Source of the DNA: CAUZIZ01 sp965222655
GTDB taxonomy: Bacteria; Acidobacteriota; UBA6911; RPQK01; JAJDTT01
Direction of reading: 5' to 3'
Assembly: GCA_965222655.1 (NCBI GenBank)
Contig: CBDCUP010000010.1
Span: 419,277 to 483,276, forward strand
Length of the DNA: 64,000 nt
Positions within the stretch are counted from its first letter, which is position 1, and every line of letters begins with the position of its first letter. The notes beneath the pieces are model-generated. The model was given only the letters and a program-made list of their open reading frames with translations, had not been told where the DNA came from and ran no database searches. The position numbers were made by a program, and so were the translations under genes. Positions 1 to 8,980 of the stretch are shown in pieces.

Positions 1-2
1 AG

Positions 3-155
3 AACAACCTGGGGGTGTTGCTCCGGTTGACGGGGGAGACGGGCGGATCCTGTTTCAGCGACGCTCTCGGCATTCTCCCTGACTATCAAGATGCGGCAGA
101 CAACCTGGCAAGCAGCAGCAGAGGAATCATTACCGATACCCAGATCCGGGTTTGA
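3..155 (+). CDS. C-terminal end of a TPR protein, 5' end outside window
   Basis: The third forward frame is open from the first base to TGA at 153-155. It reads NNLGVLL near the start and ILPDYQDAADNL later, the spacing and residues of a tetratricopeptide repeat (N-L-G-x-L-L, then A-L-x-x-x-P-x-Y-x-D-A-x-x-N-L). Only about 50 residues are in the window, so the rest of the protein is unknown. TPR proteins near flagellin-modification genes are often O-linked glycosyltransferases or their partners, but nothing visible here proves that. Confidence 0.6.
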   Translation, partial: NNLGVLLRLTGETGGSCFSDALGILPDYQDAADNLASSSRGIITDTQIRV

Positions 156-207
156 ACATCGCCTCGGCAGCGCGCTAGGCGGGAGGCGAGCCAGGAGGCT
201 CAACACG

Positions 208-1879
208 ATGCTCTACAAGAAAATAGACTTCGAATGCGAGTGCGCAATCGAACTTTTTAGGGTCATCCGGTAAATGGGGAGGTGGGGACGTGGTTGGCAC
301 CTTCCGGATCCCAAATCTGCTCCCCGTTCGCTTGTCCATATAGTCGGCTGCAGTAGCAGAGGCCGTGGGAACTGTGGAAAACTCCGAGCGACATCGAACC
401 GGGCCAGCAAGCCCGTGATACGGAGTTTTCCAAGCGCTGTGCGAACGGTGGAAAAACAACTGCGAGCACTTGCCAGTTCTCCTCTAGAACTACTTGTTTT
501 TCCACGGTTTGCATAGTGCGGCAGTTTCCATGGCCTGCCTTTGACTGGCGGCACCTCCCCATTTACCGGATGAACCACTTTTTACCGCTTGCAACTACCA
601 CTGTGACTACTGCAGCGGCCCGCGAGCCAAGAAGCTGGTGCGACGGGGTCGGACCCCGGAGGACGTCGATCAAGTGCTTCGCTTCTTCAATGACTCTGGA
701 AAGAAGTGGCTGATTGGAATGTCGGGGGGAGAGCCGACGGTTCATCCCTTCTTCGGCGACCTGGTCAGTGGTCTGAACAAAAAACACGCGTTCTACTTTT
801 TCACGAACCTCACTTTCGACGTCGAATCGTTCATGAAACTGGTGTCCGCAGATCAGGTCCAGTACATGAAAACATCCCTACATCCCGAAGCCGACGTCGA
901 AACCTTCCTGGAGAAATACGAGCTTCTCTTCGGGTTCGGCTACAACCCGATCCTGATCATGGTATCTGCCCCCGATACCTTCGACCGGATCAGTCATGTC
1001 GCTGATTTCTGCCGGGACCGCCAATACCCTTTCACCCTCTCCGTCATGGAGGGGCCCTACCAGGACAAAAACTATCCCAACGACTACAGCGAGCCAGAGG
1101 AGCGCTTCATCGAGGAGCACACGGCCGAGGCAGGAAACCTGATCCGGCTATTTTCGAAGACTGCAGGCGGACTGAACACCTTGGGACTCTCCTGTCCTGC
1201 CGGCCATCAGAGCTTTGTCCTGGATCTGGAGAGCGGCAACGTGTTCAGCTGCGAATCGGTCAACCACATCCATGGGAACATCTACGAGGGAACCTTCTCT
1301 CCAAGCTCCCAGGACATCACCTGCCCGGCCGTCAATGGCTGTGTGGGCTACGACCGCTCGCCCCTATTGCCCGGAGCCTACAGGGATTTCTTTACCGAAG
1401 GCTGGAACTACTGGCACCTGAAAGACGTCAAGAGCGAACCCGATTACCCCAAGAATCTTCATCAAACCATCCAGGCCAATCAGAAGGCCTCGGGAGAGAT
1501 GATCGAGACTGCCCTGGACGCAATTCATCAGCGGATCTCGGGCAACGACACACTGTTTTGGGGCGCGGGCATCTACGGAGCAAAAGTTCTCTACAACTTC
1601 CACAAGAAATTCCCCGACGCATCTGACGGGAACTCTGCCGGCAGTGTCATCGGCTTCATCGACTCACTGAAGGACCGACGGAAGACTACGGTTCTTGGAC
1701 TGCCGGTCTACAGTCCCCAGGACGGAATCGTCAACCGCGCCAAGAAGATTCTGATCACCTCCTATGCCTTCGAGCGGGACATTCTCGAGGTCGCCAAGAA
1801 TCTCGGGGTGAAGTCGGAGGTGATCGCCTTGCATCGGGACATCCTGAACTCGATTGGCATCCGCTATGCCATCTTCTAA
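208..1879 (+). pseudogene. Radical SAM/SPASM-like protein with C-terminal Rossmann-like domain, split by a MITE
   Basis: ATG at 208 follows a strong Shine-Dalgarno AGGAGG (193-198) and encodes MLYKKIDFECECAIELF before the frame is interrupted by the element at 260-576 and stops at 271-273. After the element, the frame from 585 encodes the radical SAM cluster CxxxCxxC (CNYHCDYC, 590-613), then GMSGGEP, a Cys-rich SPASM-like segment (CPAG, FSCES, CPAVNGC) and a C-terminal part with GAGIYGAKVLY that resembles a nucleotide-binding fold. Removing 260-584 joins the two parts in frame as ELF-TACNYHCDYC. In the present sequence no ATG, GTG or TTG precedes the cysteine motif in the 3' frame; the first possible start, GTG 638, would omit it. 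Probable former role: radical SAM chemistry on a sugar or glycan substrate (inference). Confidence 0.85.
260..576. mobile_element. 317-bp MITE-like element with 25-bp terminal inverted repeats and 8-bp TSD
   Basis: The ends at 260-284 and 552-576 are inverted repeats matching at 24 of 25 positions (start GGGTCATCCGGTAAATGG). The element is flanked by the direct repeat ACTTTTTA (252-259 and 577-584). Nested inverted repeats lie inside: 375-386 with 421-432 (TGGAAAACTCCG) and GTGGAAAAACAA with its complement further in, so the whole element is close to a foldback. It encodes no plausible protein. An 8-bp duplication and GG-initial ends would fit mobilisation by an ISL3-like transposase; this is inference. 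Confidence 0.88.
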
Positions 1880-1906
1880 CCCGGATCGAGAAAGGCATCT
1901 TTTCTG

Positions 1907-3937
1907 ATGGAAGGACTTCAGCTGCCTACGGCTAGCGCAGCGCCCGGAGCTCTCACCGCATCTTCGGACTGCCTGAGCCTGTATACCCTCTTTCATCTCA
2001 ACCTGGCCTACTCATCAATCGAAGAGGAGCTTCGCCCCCAGGTCATCCAACGCTGCTATTGGCCACTGCTGGAGCTGACTCGACAGCTTCAGATTCCGTG
2101 TGGCATTGAGGCCTCGGGCTACACCCTCGAAGCAATCGCTGCCCTGGACCCTGGTTGGGTTGACGAGCTGAGAATTCTGACCACGGCGGGGTTGTGCGAA
2201 TTCGTCGGCAGCGGCTACGCTCAGCTGATCGGTCCCCTGGTCCCCGAGAAAGTCAACGGTGTCAACCAACGTCTTGGCCGTGAGGTCTATGAACAGCTGT
2301 TGGGGTTTGCTCCCCGCCTCGCCCTGGTGAACGAGCAGGCCTACTCTGCCAGCATGGTGAGTCTTTACCATCAAGCCGGGTACGAGGCCATCTTGATGGA
2401 GTGGGACAACCCGGCCTCCGCGCACCCAGAATGGGACCCCAGCTGGCACTACCTGCCCCAATTGGCGTGTGGACCAGGCGATGAGGAGATAGGTCTGATC
2501 TGGAACACCTCTATCGCCTTCCAGAAATTTCAACGTTACGTTCATTCCGAGATCGATCTGGACGAGTATCTGATCTATCTCCAGGGACACGCCGACCTCC
2601 ATGCTGGGGCCTTCTTGCTTTACGGCAACGACGTGGAGATTTTTGACTTTCGGCCCGGTCGGTACCATACAGAGGCGCCTCTCAGCAGCAGCAGCAACGA
2701 GTGGACGCGAATATCCGAGCTGTTCCAGGTGTTGAAGCTAGACCCACGCTTCAGTTTCGCTTCACCCAGCCAGGTCCTGGACTTGATGGGAATGCCGGGA
2801 TCCGGCAACCGACTCAGTCTGGAGTCGGCAGCCGAGCCGATTCCTGTCAAAAAGCAGAATAAATACAACATTACCCGTTGGGCCGTCACGGGCCGAAACG
2901 ATCTCGCAATCAACACGGCCTGCTGGCAATGCTATCGAGCTTTGGAAGAAAAGACTGCGCCCGGAGACGATCTGTGGCGAGAGTTATGCTACCTGTGGAG
3001 CAGCGATTTCCGCACCCATATAAGCCCAAATCGTTGGGACAACTACGGCAAACGGCTTGCCGATTTCAAACAAAGGCTCTCCATCCGAAAGCCGGCGAGG
3101 ACCGATTCAGAAGAGAATACGTCCGCGACACACCCAAAGGCACGCCTTCCAGGAAGCATCATAGAAGAGCGGGGAAACCATATCATCATCCGCAGCGATC
3201 AGGTCCGGATTTCCCTGAATCGAAGGCGCGGTCTAGCCCTCGATCGTCTCGGATTCGGATCAGATGGTGAAAGCAATCTGGTTGGCACCCTCGCCCACGG
3301 TTACTACCAGGACATCGCCCTGGGATCGGACTGGTACAGCGGCCACGTGACCCTGGAGTGCTTCGGTCGCCCCAAGGTGACCGACCTTGAACCCGTAGAG
3401 CCGACGATCGAGGAATGTCCGGAGTGGGTGCAAGTCAAGGCAGAGGTTCCCACTCCTCTCGGTCCTGTTCGCAAGAGAATCAGGGTCTTCCTTGGAATTC
3501 CGAGGGTCGAGCTAAGCTACGACATCGATTGGCAAAAAGTTCCCATCGGGGCGCTGAGGATAGGCCACTTCACCTTGAACCCTGAGGCTTTCGACCGTTC
3601 TCTGCTCTACTATCGGACTCATCTGGGGGGACGCGAAGAGGAAGAGTTCCATCTGAGCGGGACACAGGTGGACCACACGGCTCCGGTTTCCTTCGGCGTC
3701 TCTGCACGCCATGCCGTCGGAATGACGGATGGTTCCGTCGAGTTCGGAGATGGCTCTGCCAAGCTGAGGTTGGAAGTCGACCAGGAGCAGGCGGCTCTGG
3801 TGGGAATGGTCATCTATCGGGAAGTAGACGATAGCTTCTTCTGTCGGCTGGCGCTCTCTGCTCAGGAAGTAGACGAAACCAGAAGGGGACGAACCGAAGT
3901 GTTAAGGATTCGGTCTACAATCGCGCTAAGCGCCTGA
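1907..3937 (+). CDS. GH57-like glycoside hydrolase
   Basis: A 676-residue soluble protein. The N-terminal half has the order of motifs seen in family 57 alpha-glycan-active enzymes: FHLNLAYSS near residue 27 (position of the HQP-type motif), GIEASGYTLE near 63, an EFVGSGYAQLIGPL motif near 95, and NEQAYS near 140 where a catalytic acid would be expected. The C-terminal half (about 400-676) is a beta-rich region that I cannot assign to a named domain. It begins 27 bp after the broken radical SAM gene and runs the same way, so the two were probably co-transcribed. GH57-like proteins are common in polysaccharide and surface-glycan loci; the substrate cannot be read from sequence. No strong ribosome binding site is visible before ATG 1907. 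Confidence 0.72.
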   Translation: MEGLQLPTASAAPGALTASSDCLSLYTLFHLNLAYSSIEEELRPQVIQRCYWPLLELTRQLQIPCGIEASGYTLEAIAALDPGWVDELRILTTAGLCEFVGSGYAQLIGPLVPEKVNGVNQRLGREVYEQLLGFAPRLALVNEQAYSASMVSLYHQAGYEAILMEWDNPASAHPEWDPSWHYLPQLACGPGDEEIGLIWNTSIAFQKFQRYVHSEIDLDEYLIYLQGHADLHAGAFLLYGNDVEIFDFRPGRYHTEAPLSSSSNEWTRISELFQVLKLDPRFSFASPSQVLDLMGMPGSGNRLSLESAAEPIPVKKQNKYNITRWAVTGRNDLAINTACWQCYRALEEKTAPGDDLWRELCYLWSSDFRTHISPNRWDNYGKRLADFKQRLSIRKPARTDSEENTSATHPKARLPGSIIEERGNHIIIRSDQVRISLNRRRGLALDRLGFGSDGESNLVGTLAHGYYQDIALGSDWYSGHVTLECFGRPKVTDLEPVEPTIEECPEWVQVKAEVPTPLGPVRKRIRVFLGIPRVELSYDIDWQKVPIGALRIGHFTLNPEAFDRSLLYYRTHLGGREEEEFHLSGTQVDHTAPVSFGVSARHAVGMTDGSVEFGDGSAKLRLEVDQEQAALVGMVIYREVDDSFFCRLALSAQEVDETRRGRTEVLRIRSTIALSA

Positions 3938-3972
3938 TTCACCACTTTCCGACCCCAAGACGTCGGCTTCGA

Positions 3973-4986
3973 TCAGGCCGCCTGGGAATGAAGGCCGGTG
4001 CCCTCGTCGCACCTCGATGACTGACCGTCCTCTATCAACCTCTTACTCACCGAGTCGAGCAGGCAGTCAAGCTCGTCAGGATCGCTAACCTGCACCAGGC
4101 GTTTCTGCAGATTCTCCAGGTTGGAGTACTGCTTCAAGTAGCGCGTGATGTGCTTTCGAATCAGGATAAGAGACGTGCTCTGGCCGTAGAAATCGGACAT
4201 CCGCTTGAAGTGTCTTCGGATGAAATTGGCCTTCTCGGTGAAATCGACCTGGGATCGATCACGCCGCCCAAAGATCCAGGGGTTTCCCATCGCACCCCGC
4301 CCAATCATTACTGCCGTACATCCGGTGTGACGCTTTATCCGATCGATGTCTGCCACGCAGCGAACGTCTCCATTGCCGATCACAGGCACTGTGGCGATCT
4401 CCACAACGCGGGCAATAGCGTCCCAGTCGGCCTGGCCACTGTAGGCTTGCGTCTTCGTCCGAGCATGGATCGCCACCAGGCTGGCACCGTTATCTTGCAG
4501 GGCGCGCACAACGTCCAGGTAGTTACGCGAGTCGTCGTCCCAACCGAGCCGAATCTTGCCGCTGACCGGAATCGTCAATGTGCTGGAAAGACGCGAGAAG
4601 ATTCGGCCGATTTTTCGGGGATCTCGAAGCAATCCAGCCCCGGCTCCGCGGCCACTCACCTTGCGTACTGAGCAGCCCATATTGAGGTCGACAGCGTCGG
4701 GGCCTAGCGCCTCGATTCGCCTGGCCACCTCGACGATTCGATCTTCCTCGCCGTCAAAAATCTGAAAGGTGACCGGGCGCTCCTCGGGACGATAGGAAAG
4801 CATCTGAAGCGTTCTCTCTCGAGGGCCTGCCAGATAAGCAGCGGCCGAGACAAACTCGGTATAGCTCATCGCCGATCCGTATTCCCTGCAGAGAGATCGA
4901 TAAGGAAGATCGCTGAAACCTGCCATCGGCGACAGGACGAGATCTCCGTAGACAGGTATCTCTCTGACCCGGAATGTGGGCGCCAT
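3973..4986 (-). CDS. dus: tRNA-dihydrouridine synthase
   Basis: FMN-dependent reduction of uridine to dihydrouridine in tRNA. The 338-residue protein starts LVLSPMAGFSDLPYR and contains VTFQIFDG, the catalytic-cysteine loop NMGCSVRKVSGRGAG (the usual NMGCPVRKV has Pro where Ser stands here), SGKIRLGW, IHARTKTQAYSG, VIGNGDV and GRGAMGNPW. The frame stays open upstream to 5277, but the ATG at 4986 gives the length and N-terminus normal for DusB-type enzymes, so I use it. The gene ends tail-to-tail with the GH57-like gene and lies about 320 bp downstream of csrA in the same direction. Confidence 0.93.
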   Translation of the reverse strand: MAPTFRVREIPVYGDLVLSPMAGFSDLPYRSLCREYGSAMSYTEFVSAAAYLAGPRERTLQMLSYRPEERPVTFQIFDGEEDRIVEVARRIEALGPDAVDLNMGCSVRKVSGRGAGAGLLRDPRKIGRIFSRLSSTLTIPVSGKIRLGWDDDSRNYLDVVRALQDNGASLVAIHARTKTQAYSGQADWDAIARVVEIATVPVIGNGDVRCVADIDRIKRHTGCTAVMIGRGAMGNPWIFGRRDRSQVDFTEKANFIRRHFKRMSDFYGQSTSLILIRKHITRYLKQYSNLENLQKRLVQVSDPDELDCLLDSVSKRLIEDGQSSRCDEGTGLHSQAA

Positions 4987-5134
4987 AGTGCGGCCTCGGC
5001 GGAGGTGACTACCAGCATTCATCTCAATAGCATAGGACCTGGGGGTGGGACTTCGCAACCTAACGAAACCAGGCTGAGCCTTCATTGGCGAGGAGATCAT
5101 GCAAGAGACACGAACTGACCGAGACGGATCCTGC

Positions 5135-5192
5135 GTAGGATGGGCACTCTTGCCCGTCACTGTTTCTCGACGGGCAGGAGTGCCCATCCTAC
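5135..5192. repeat. 24-bp near-perfect palindrome between csrA and dus
   Basis: Arms 5135-5158 and 5169-5192 (GTAGGATGGGCACTC and complement) match at 23 of 24 positions around a 10-base loop. It lies downstream of csrA on the minus strand and could end that transcript, but there is no T-tract. The sequence also looks like the dispersed REP-type palindromes of large bacterial genomes. The 120 bases between it and csrA hold no gene. Confidence 0.7.
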
Positions 5193-5308
5193 AACGGACA
5201 CAGTGCCATCGATCTTCGTGGCTCGAGACAACCAGAATTTCTTTTTCGAATGGGGCCGGCCCGGCTGGGGACCGCATGGACCTGAAACTTCTACGATCGA
5301 CGTGAGGT

Positions 5309-5542
5309 CTATTTTCCCTTTTTCTTCAACCGTGCGAGGAGCTCGGAAGAAGGGACAGCTGACTTGCTTGCCAGTTGATTCTGGCTGACGATGGCTTCGT
5401 AGATTTCATGGCGATGAACGGGGATCTCGCGAGGCGCATTGATTCCAATGCGGATCTGGTCTCGATTGATCGAGAGTACGGTCACCCGGATGTTGTCCGA
5501 GATAACCAGACTCTCACCAACCTTGCGAGTGAAGACGAGCAT
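5309..5542 (-). CDS. csrA: Carbon storage regulator CsrA
   Basis: A 77-residue RNA-binding regulator of translation, starting MLVFTRKVGESLVI and containing the conserved GINAPREIPVHRHEIYE segment that forms the RNA-binding edge. The Lys-rich tail after residue 60 is typical of flagellar-linked CsrA proteins. It starts next to the stop codon of fliW. In this family FliW binds and inactivates CsrA, and free flagellin titrates FliW, so the pair links flagellin export to flagellin translation. It is the last gene of the sigma28 operon that begins at flgM. Confidence 0.97.
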   Translation of the reverse strand: MLVFTRKVGESLVISDNIRVTVLSINRDQIRIGINAPREIPVHRHEIYEAIVSQNQLASKSAVPSSELLARLKKKGK

Positions 5543-5977
5543 TCACCAAGTTTCCATAAGGGGGCGCTCGATCGGGTAACCCTGTCCAAGCAGAACAATC
5601 TGGGCTGCCTTGCTGTTGTCGGAGTTGACGACCACAGGCGCCAACAGATTCATGGTCGCTTTCAGGGCATCCTCCGATACCGTTACGACACACCAGATAA
5701 GCAGATCCGAGTCGTCTTTGAGCTCCAGGGTACTCTTCTGATCCGCCGTCAATTCTACCTCGTAGTCGGGTTCCAATACCAGTGGATCGACCACAGGAAA
5801 GGAGATTTCCGGTTGCTCGATTGACTGCAGGAATCTAAGCGGCTCGCAGGCTTTTGTATCGATCAGGAGAAAGCGGCGCAGTTGCTCAAACCCTGGCATT
5901 CCCCCCGGGAACAAGATCACGTCCTCATCCCTGAAATCAACCGTTCCAAAATTGGTGGTGGCTAGGCTAGTAGGCAT
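5543..5977 (-). CDS. fliW: Flagellar assembly factor FliW
   Basis: A 144-residue CsrA antagonist and flagellin-binding protein. Seen: FGTVDFRDEDVILFPGGMPGFE near the N-terminus, FLLIDT, and LLAPVVVN near the C-terminus, all hallmarks of FliW. The ATG at 5975-5977 overlaps the TGA of flgL (ATGA), so translation is probably coupled; a TTG one codon upstream is less likely. It directly precedes csrA. Confidence 0.96.
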   Translation of the reverse strand: MPTSLATTNFGTVDFRDEDVILFPGGMPGFEQLRRFLLIDTKACEPLRFLQSIEQPEISFPVVDPLVLEPDYEVELTADQKSTLELKDDSDLLIWCVVTVSEDALKATMNLLAPVVVNSDNSKAAQIVLLGQGYPIERPLMETW

Positions 5978-6864
5978 CAACCCAGAATATCGAAGAGGGT
6001 CGATTGGTTCAGTCGAGCTCCGACCGCCATGGAGGCCCTCAAGGCCGTCTCGTCCTGCAGAAGCTGGGAAATAGAGTTCGCAATATCGGCATCCTCCAGA
6101 TGAGAGGCCTCCTTTGTCAGCGCCAGTCGTTCCTCAGCATGCCGACTATTGGCATCCTCGACCTGATTCAAGGTCTGGGCGACCTTCACCCGAGCAGCAT
6201 CCACATGTTCCGCAGCGGCGGTCAGCTTTGGCAGAAGGGCCAGGACTGCGTCGGCATCCGACGCCCTGAGGTTGCTGGCCACTGCGGCGACGGTGTTAAG
6301 GAGATCGGAGTCTGTTTCAGTGAAAACGGCGGACCCCACAATGTTGGAATTCACACTGAGGCTATCGGCAATCTCAATCGGGTGGACATACCCGTCACCC
6401 TCGTAAGTATAGGTCGATCCCGAAAGAACGAAGGGCTGGGTGAGAACCTCACTGCCTGCAAAAATCCGCTCGCCGTCGACCGAGGTATTCCCGATGAATA
6501 CCATGTTCTCGAGAATCTGTTCGATCTCGGTGGCAATGGCGTCCTGCTCCTGTGGAGAACGGATTCCGTTGATGCCCTGATTCGCCTTTTCGGTGACAGT
6601 GTTGATCAAGTTTCTTAGTGAGTTGAGACTACCGGAAGTAGTCCCCATCTTGACTTCAACCCGCTGGGCGTTCCTCGAGTGCTGATTGATCCGAGCCATA
6701 CTGTCACGCAGACGCAGCAACCGCGCAGTTCCCACCGGGTCCTGGGAGGGCCTGGTGATTTTCTTGCCCGAGCTGACCTCGTTGCTCCGTCTTGCAACCC
6801 GCTCACGAACCTGCTCCAGGTTCGTCAGGAAGTTGCGAATCATGCTGTTATCAGAAACTCTCAT
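5977..6864 (-). CDS. flgL: Hook-filament junction protein FlgL
   Basis: A 295-residue junction protein (HAP3) between hook and filament, exported by the flagellar type III system. The flagellin-like N-terminus (RVSDNSMIRNFLTNL, SSGKKITRPSQDPVGTARLL) and the C-terminal helical part (LEDADIANSISQLLQDETALRAS) frame a short central domain, as expected. ATG 6864 has only a weak purine-rich leader. flgK ends 10 bases upstream and fliW overlaps its end. Confidence 0.95.
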   Translation of the reverse strand: MRVSDNSMIRNFLTNLEQVRERVARRSNEVSSGKKITRPSQDPVGTARLLRLRDSMARINQHSRNAQRVEVKMGTTSGSLNSLRNLINTVTEKANQGINGIRSPQEQDAIATEIEQILENMVFIGNTSVDGERIFAGSEVLTQPFVLSGSTYTYEGDGYVHPIEIADSLSVNSNIVGSAVFTETDSDLLNTVAAVASNLRASDADAVLALLPKLTAAAEHVDAARVKVAQTLNQVEDANSRHAEERLALTKEASHLEDADIANSISQLLQDETALRASMAVGARLNQSTLFDILG

Positions 6865-6874
6865 TTCCCATCCA

Positions 6875-8251
6875 TTATCTGATTAAGTTCATGGTCTCGG
6901 CCAGCAACTCGTCCAGGGTTCTTATCACCCTGGCCGTAGCTTGAAAGGAGCGTTGATACTGAATCATGTTGACCGCTTCCTCGTCGAGAGAGACTCCCGA
7001 AAAGGAGTCCCGCTGATTCTCCAGCTGGGTGAGAACGCGATCTTGCCCTGCCATGTCTTCTTGAACCTCTCGCGCCGCTAGACCTGCGTCGAAAACCAGT
7101 TCGGAGAAGAACTCGCTGAAGGTCCGGTCGCCCAATTCTGTCAGACTGCTACCGCGGAGATCCGCGATCTGCTGAGCGACCACTCCATTGCCTGGACCGG
7201 ATCCGATCGCTCCAGCCGCAACCATAGCCGGCTCCAGCGCGGGATTGACCGCCAAGGTGGAGGCCTCGCTTCCAACTACGGGAACGTTGAAAAAATTACG
7301 GCCGCTGATATCGTCCAGCCCCTCACCGCTTTGGTGCAGTGTATTGACTTTGTCAGCCAAAGTCGCGGCCAAGGTGTTCAATTCACCTCGAAAGCTCGGA
7401 AAAACTTGAGATTGCAATTCAAGCGTGCCTCCCAGCCTTCCCTCGTTGACGCTGGAAGTAATATCCACTCCATCAACCGCTAGAGTGAACGCTCCCGAGG
7501 TCTCATCCAGCTCGATTGTATGCGCCGTGTGACCGTGCATAAGGAGCCGGCCTGTCCCGACGGTCGTGACATGCAGACCCTGATCGGTCTGATAGTAGTG
7601 AAAGTCAATCTCTTCAGCCAACTGACGTAAGAGCTGTTCCTGTCGGTCTTGAAGAGGTCCCGCATCTGTCTCCTGACGTCGCAGAGACGTCACCTCTGCA
7701 TCGACCTTGGCGAGTTGCTTGAGAATTGAATTAGCGTGAGAGACCGAGTTGCGAGCTTCAGCCCGGTTGTTCAACTCGAGTGAGGCAAGTGCCTGCGCTG
7801 TATTGTTGATCACGTCGGCAGTTCGCTGTCCCTCTGCCAGTACTGACTGTCGAAACTCGACCGAAGAGGGATTCGACTCGAGCTCCAGAAAACTATCGAA
7901 GAATCGGGAAATCTGTTGGGAAACGCCGGACCCCTCGGATCCATACAGGACGGTTTCAATCTGCTCCAGGGTGAACCTTTGCCCATTCAGGTTTCCTCTC
8001 CTCTGGAGTTCACCCAGAATGCGGGTCTCGATGAGACTGTTCCGAGTGGAGGTAATCCGGTCAATTTCCACCCCACTTCCCAGGACACCAAAAGAGAAAG
8101 TTGCCACCTGAGAACTTTCAAAAACAGGTCGCCGGCGACTGTAACCTGGTGTGTTGACGTTGGCGACGTTCTCACTCACCACCGACAGAGCCGCTTCCAG
8201 GCTTGCAAGAGTCCTTGCGCCAGCCCTTAAACCGTCAAATAAGCCACTCAT
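6875..8251 (-). CDS. flgK: Hook-filament junction protein FlgK
   Basis: A 458-residue HAP1. The N-terminal rod-family motif NVANVNTPGYSRR (about 31-43) and the C-terminal EEAVNMIQYQRSFQATARVI (about 425-444) form the D0 coiled-coil that inserts in the hook top. The length is short compared with enterobacterial FlgK (about 550), so the exposed domain is reduced. It lies between flgN, which encodes its chaperone, and flgL. Confidence 0.96.
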   Translation of the reverse strand: MSGLFDGLRAGARTLASLEAALSVVSENVANVNTPGYSRRRPVFESSQVATFSFGVLGSGVEIDRITSTRNSLIETRILGELQRRGNLNGQRFTLEQIETVLYGSEGSGVSQQISRFFDSFLELESNPSSVEFRQSVLAEGQRTADVINNTAQALASLELNNRAEARNSVSHANSILKQLAKVDAEVTSLRRQETDAGPLQDRQEQLLRQLAEEIDFHYYQTDQGLHVTTVGTGRLLMHGHTAHTIELDETSGAFTLAVDGVDITSSVNEGRLGGTLELQSQVFPSFRGELNTLAATLADKVNTLHQSGEGLDDISGRNFFNVPVVGSEASTLAVNPALEPAMVAAGAIGSGPGNGVVAQQIADLRGSSLTELGDRTFSEFFSELVFDAGLAAREVQEDMAGQDRVLTQLENQRDSFSGVSLDEEAVNMIQYQRSFQATARVIRTLDELLAETMNLIR

Positions 8252-8270
8252 TGCTTGAGACTCGAATAGT

Positions 8271-8729
8271 TCAGCACGCGAAATTGGTCCGTGTTACGCC
8301 TTCTGTATTGGGACTCAACTGGCCTTCTCCGTCATAGCTTGCGACGTTCCGAAAAATCTCTTGGAGCAGACCTTGGGCGAAGGAAAATGAGCCATAGATA
8401 TAGCGATAGTTCCGCAGGTTGACACGAAGCAGCCCCCGGATAGCAGCCTCCAGGCGCCGCCGTAGGGTTCGGGCTTCCACTCGACGCTCCCCTTCCAGTC
8501 CCCGAATCCATTGGGAGACAGAGGTGTCACCCAAAAGGGCCCTGATCCGGTCCTCGGTGTTCCGGATGGCATGAGTCAGCGGAGTCTCTGGATCGGTCTT
8601 TTCCTGGGAGTCCAAACCTACCTGCGAAAGCCCTTCAAACCGCAAGACTTGCGTCTCGAGGAGCTTTTCATAGAGGTTCACCTCTTGCTCGAGAAGGTCT
8701 GCGACGTCTTGGAACTCCATGCTGGTCAT
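8271..8729 (-). CDS. flgN: FlgN-like export chaperone
   Basis: A 152-residue mostly helical protein: LLEQEVNLYEKLLETQVLRFEGL at the N-terminus, then RLEAAIRGLLRVNLRNYRYIYGS. These match the FlgN family, cytoplasmic chaperones for FlgK and FlgL, and its place just upstream of flgK supports the call. Two in-frame ATGs (8729 and 8720) are possible; the first overlaps the stop of the upstream small gene as ATGA. Family similarity is weak, as usual for FlgN, so the assignment leans on context. Confidence 0.8.
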   Translation of the reverse strand: MTSMEFQDVADLLEQEVNLYEKLLETQVLRFEGLSQVGLDSQEKTDPETPLTHAIRNTEDRIRALLGDTSVSQWIRGLEGERRVEARTLRRRLEAAIRGLLRVNLRNYRYIYGSFSFAQGLLQEIFRNVASYDGEGQLSPNTEGVTRTNFAC

Positions 8730-8908
8730 ACTCGGATGTCCAGGTTCAAAGCGGAAGGAGCTTCGGGCGCCTGGCCAGGCGCCTGTTTGGGGCGCTCATT
8801 CCGCAGGGGGAACGGCGGCTGGGACTTGCGCCTCCTCTTCCGTTTGGAGGAACTGGTTCGCTCGACGCGGACCCAGGGGGTTTGAATGACAGAACTGCGC
8901 TCCAGCAT
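8726..8908 (-). CDS. Small basic protein of the flgM-flgN operon, function unknown
   Basis: A 60-residue reading frame with a good ribosome binding site (GGGAGG about 8 bases before ATG 8906-8908) and an ATGA overlap with flgN. The middle is very basic (SSSKRKRRRKSQ) and the end reads ALNLDIRV. It fills the space between flgM and flgN with typical operon spacing. I recognise no family. It could be a fast-evolving flagellar accessory protein or a translated leader that couples flgN. Confidence 0.55.
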   Translation of the reverse strand: MLERSSVIQTPWVRVERTSSSKRKRRRKSQPPFPLRNERPKQAPGQAPEAPSALNLDIRV

Positions 8909-8980
8909 CTTGCACCTCCCAAGTTGGAGGGATCACTGTTGGAGCGGCGTGCGCCCCTCAGCTACCCCGGGAAAGCGCGC

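Noticed and set aside
4150..4671. Open frame of 173 codons antisense to dus
   Set aside because: Shadow of a well-supported gene; composition does not look like a protein.
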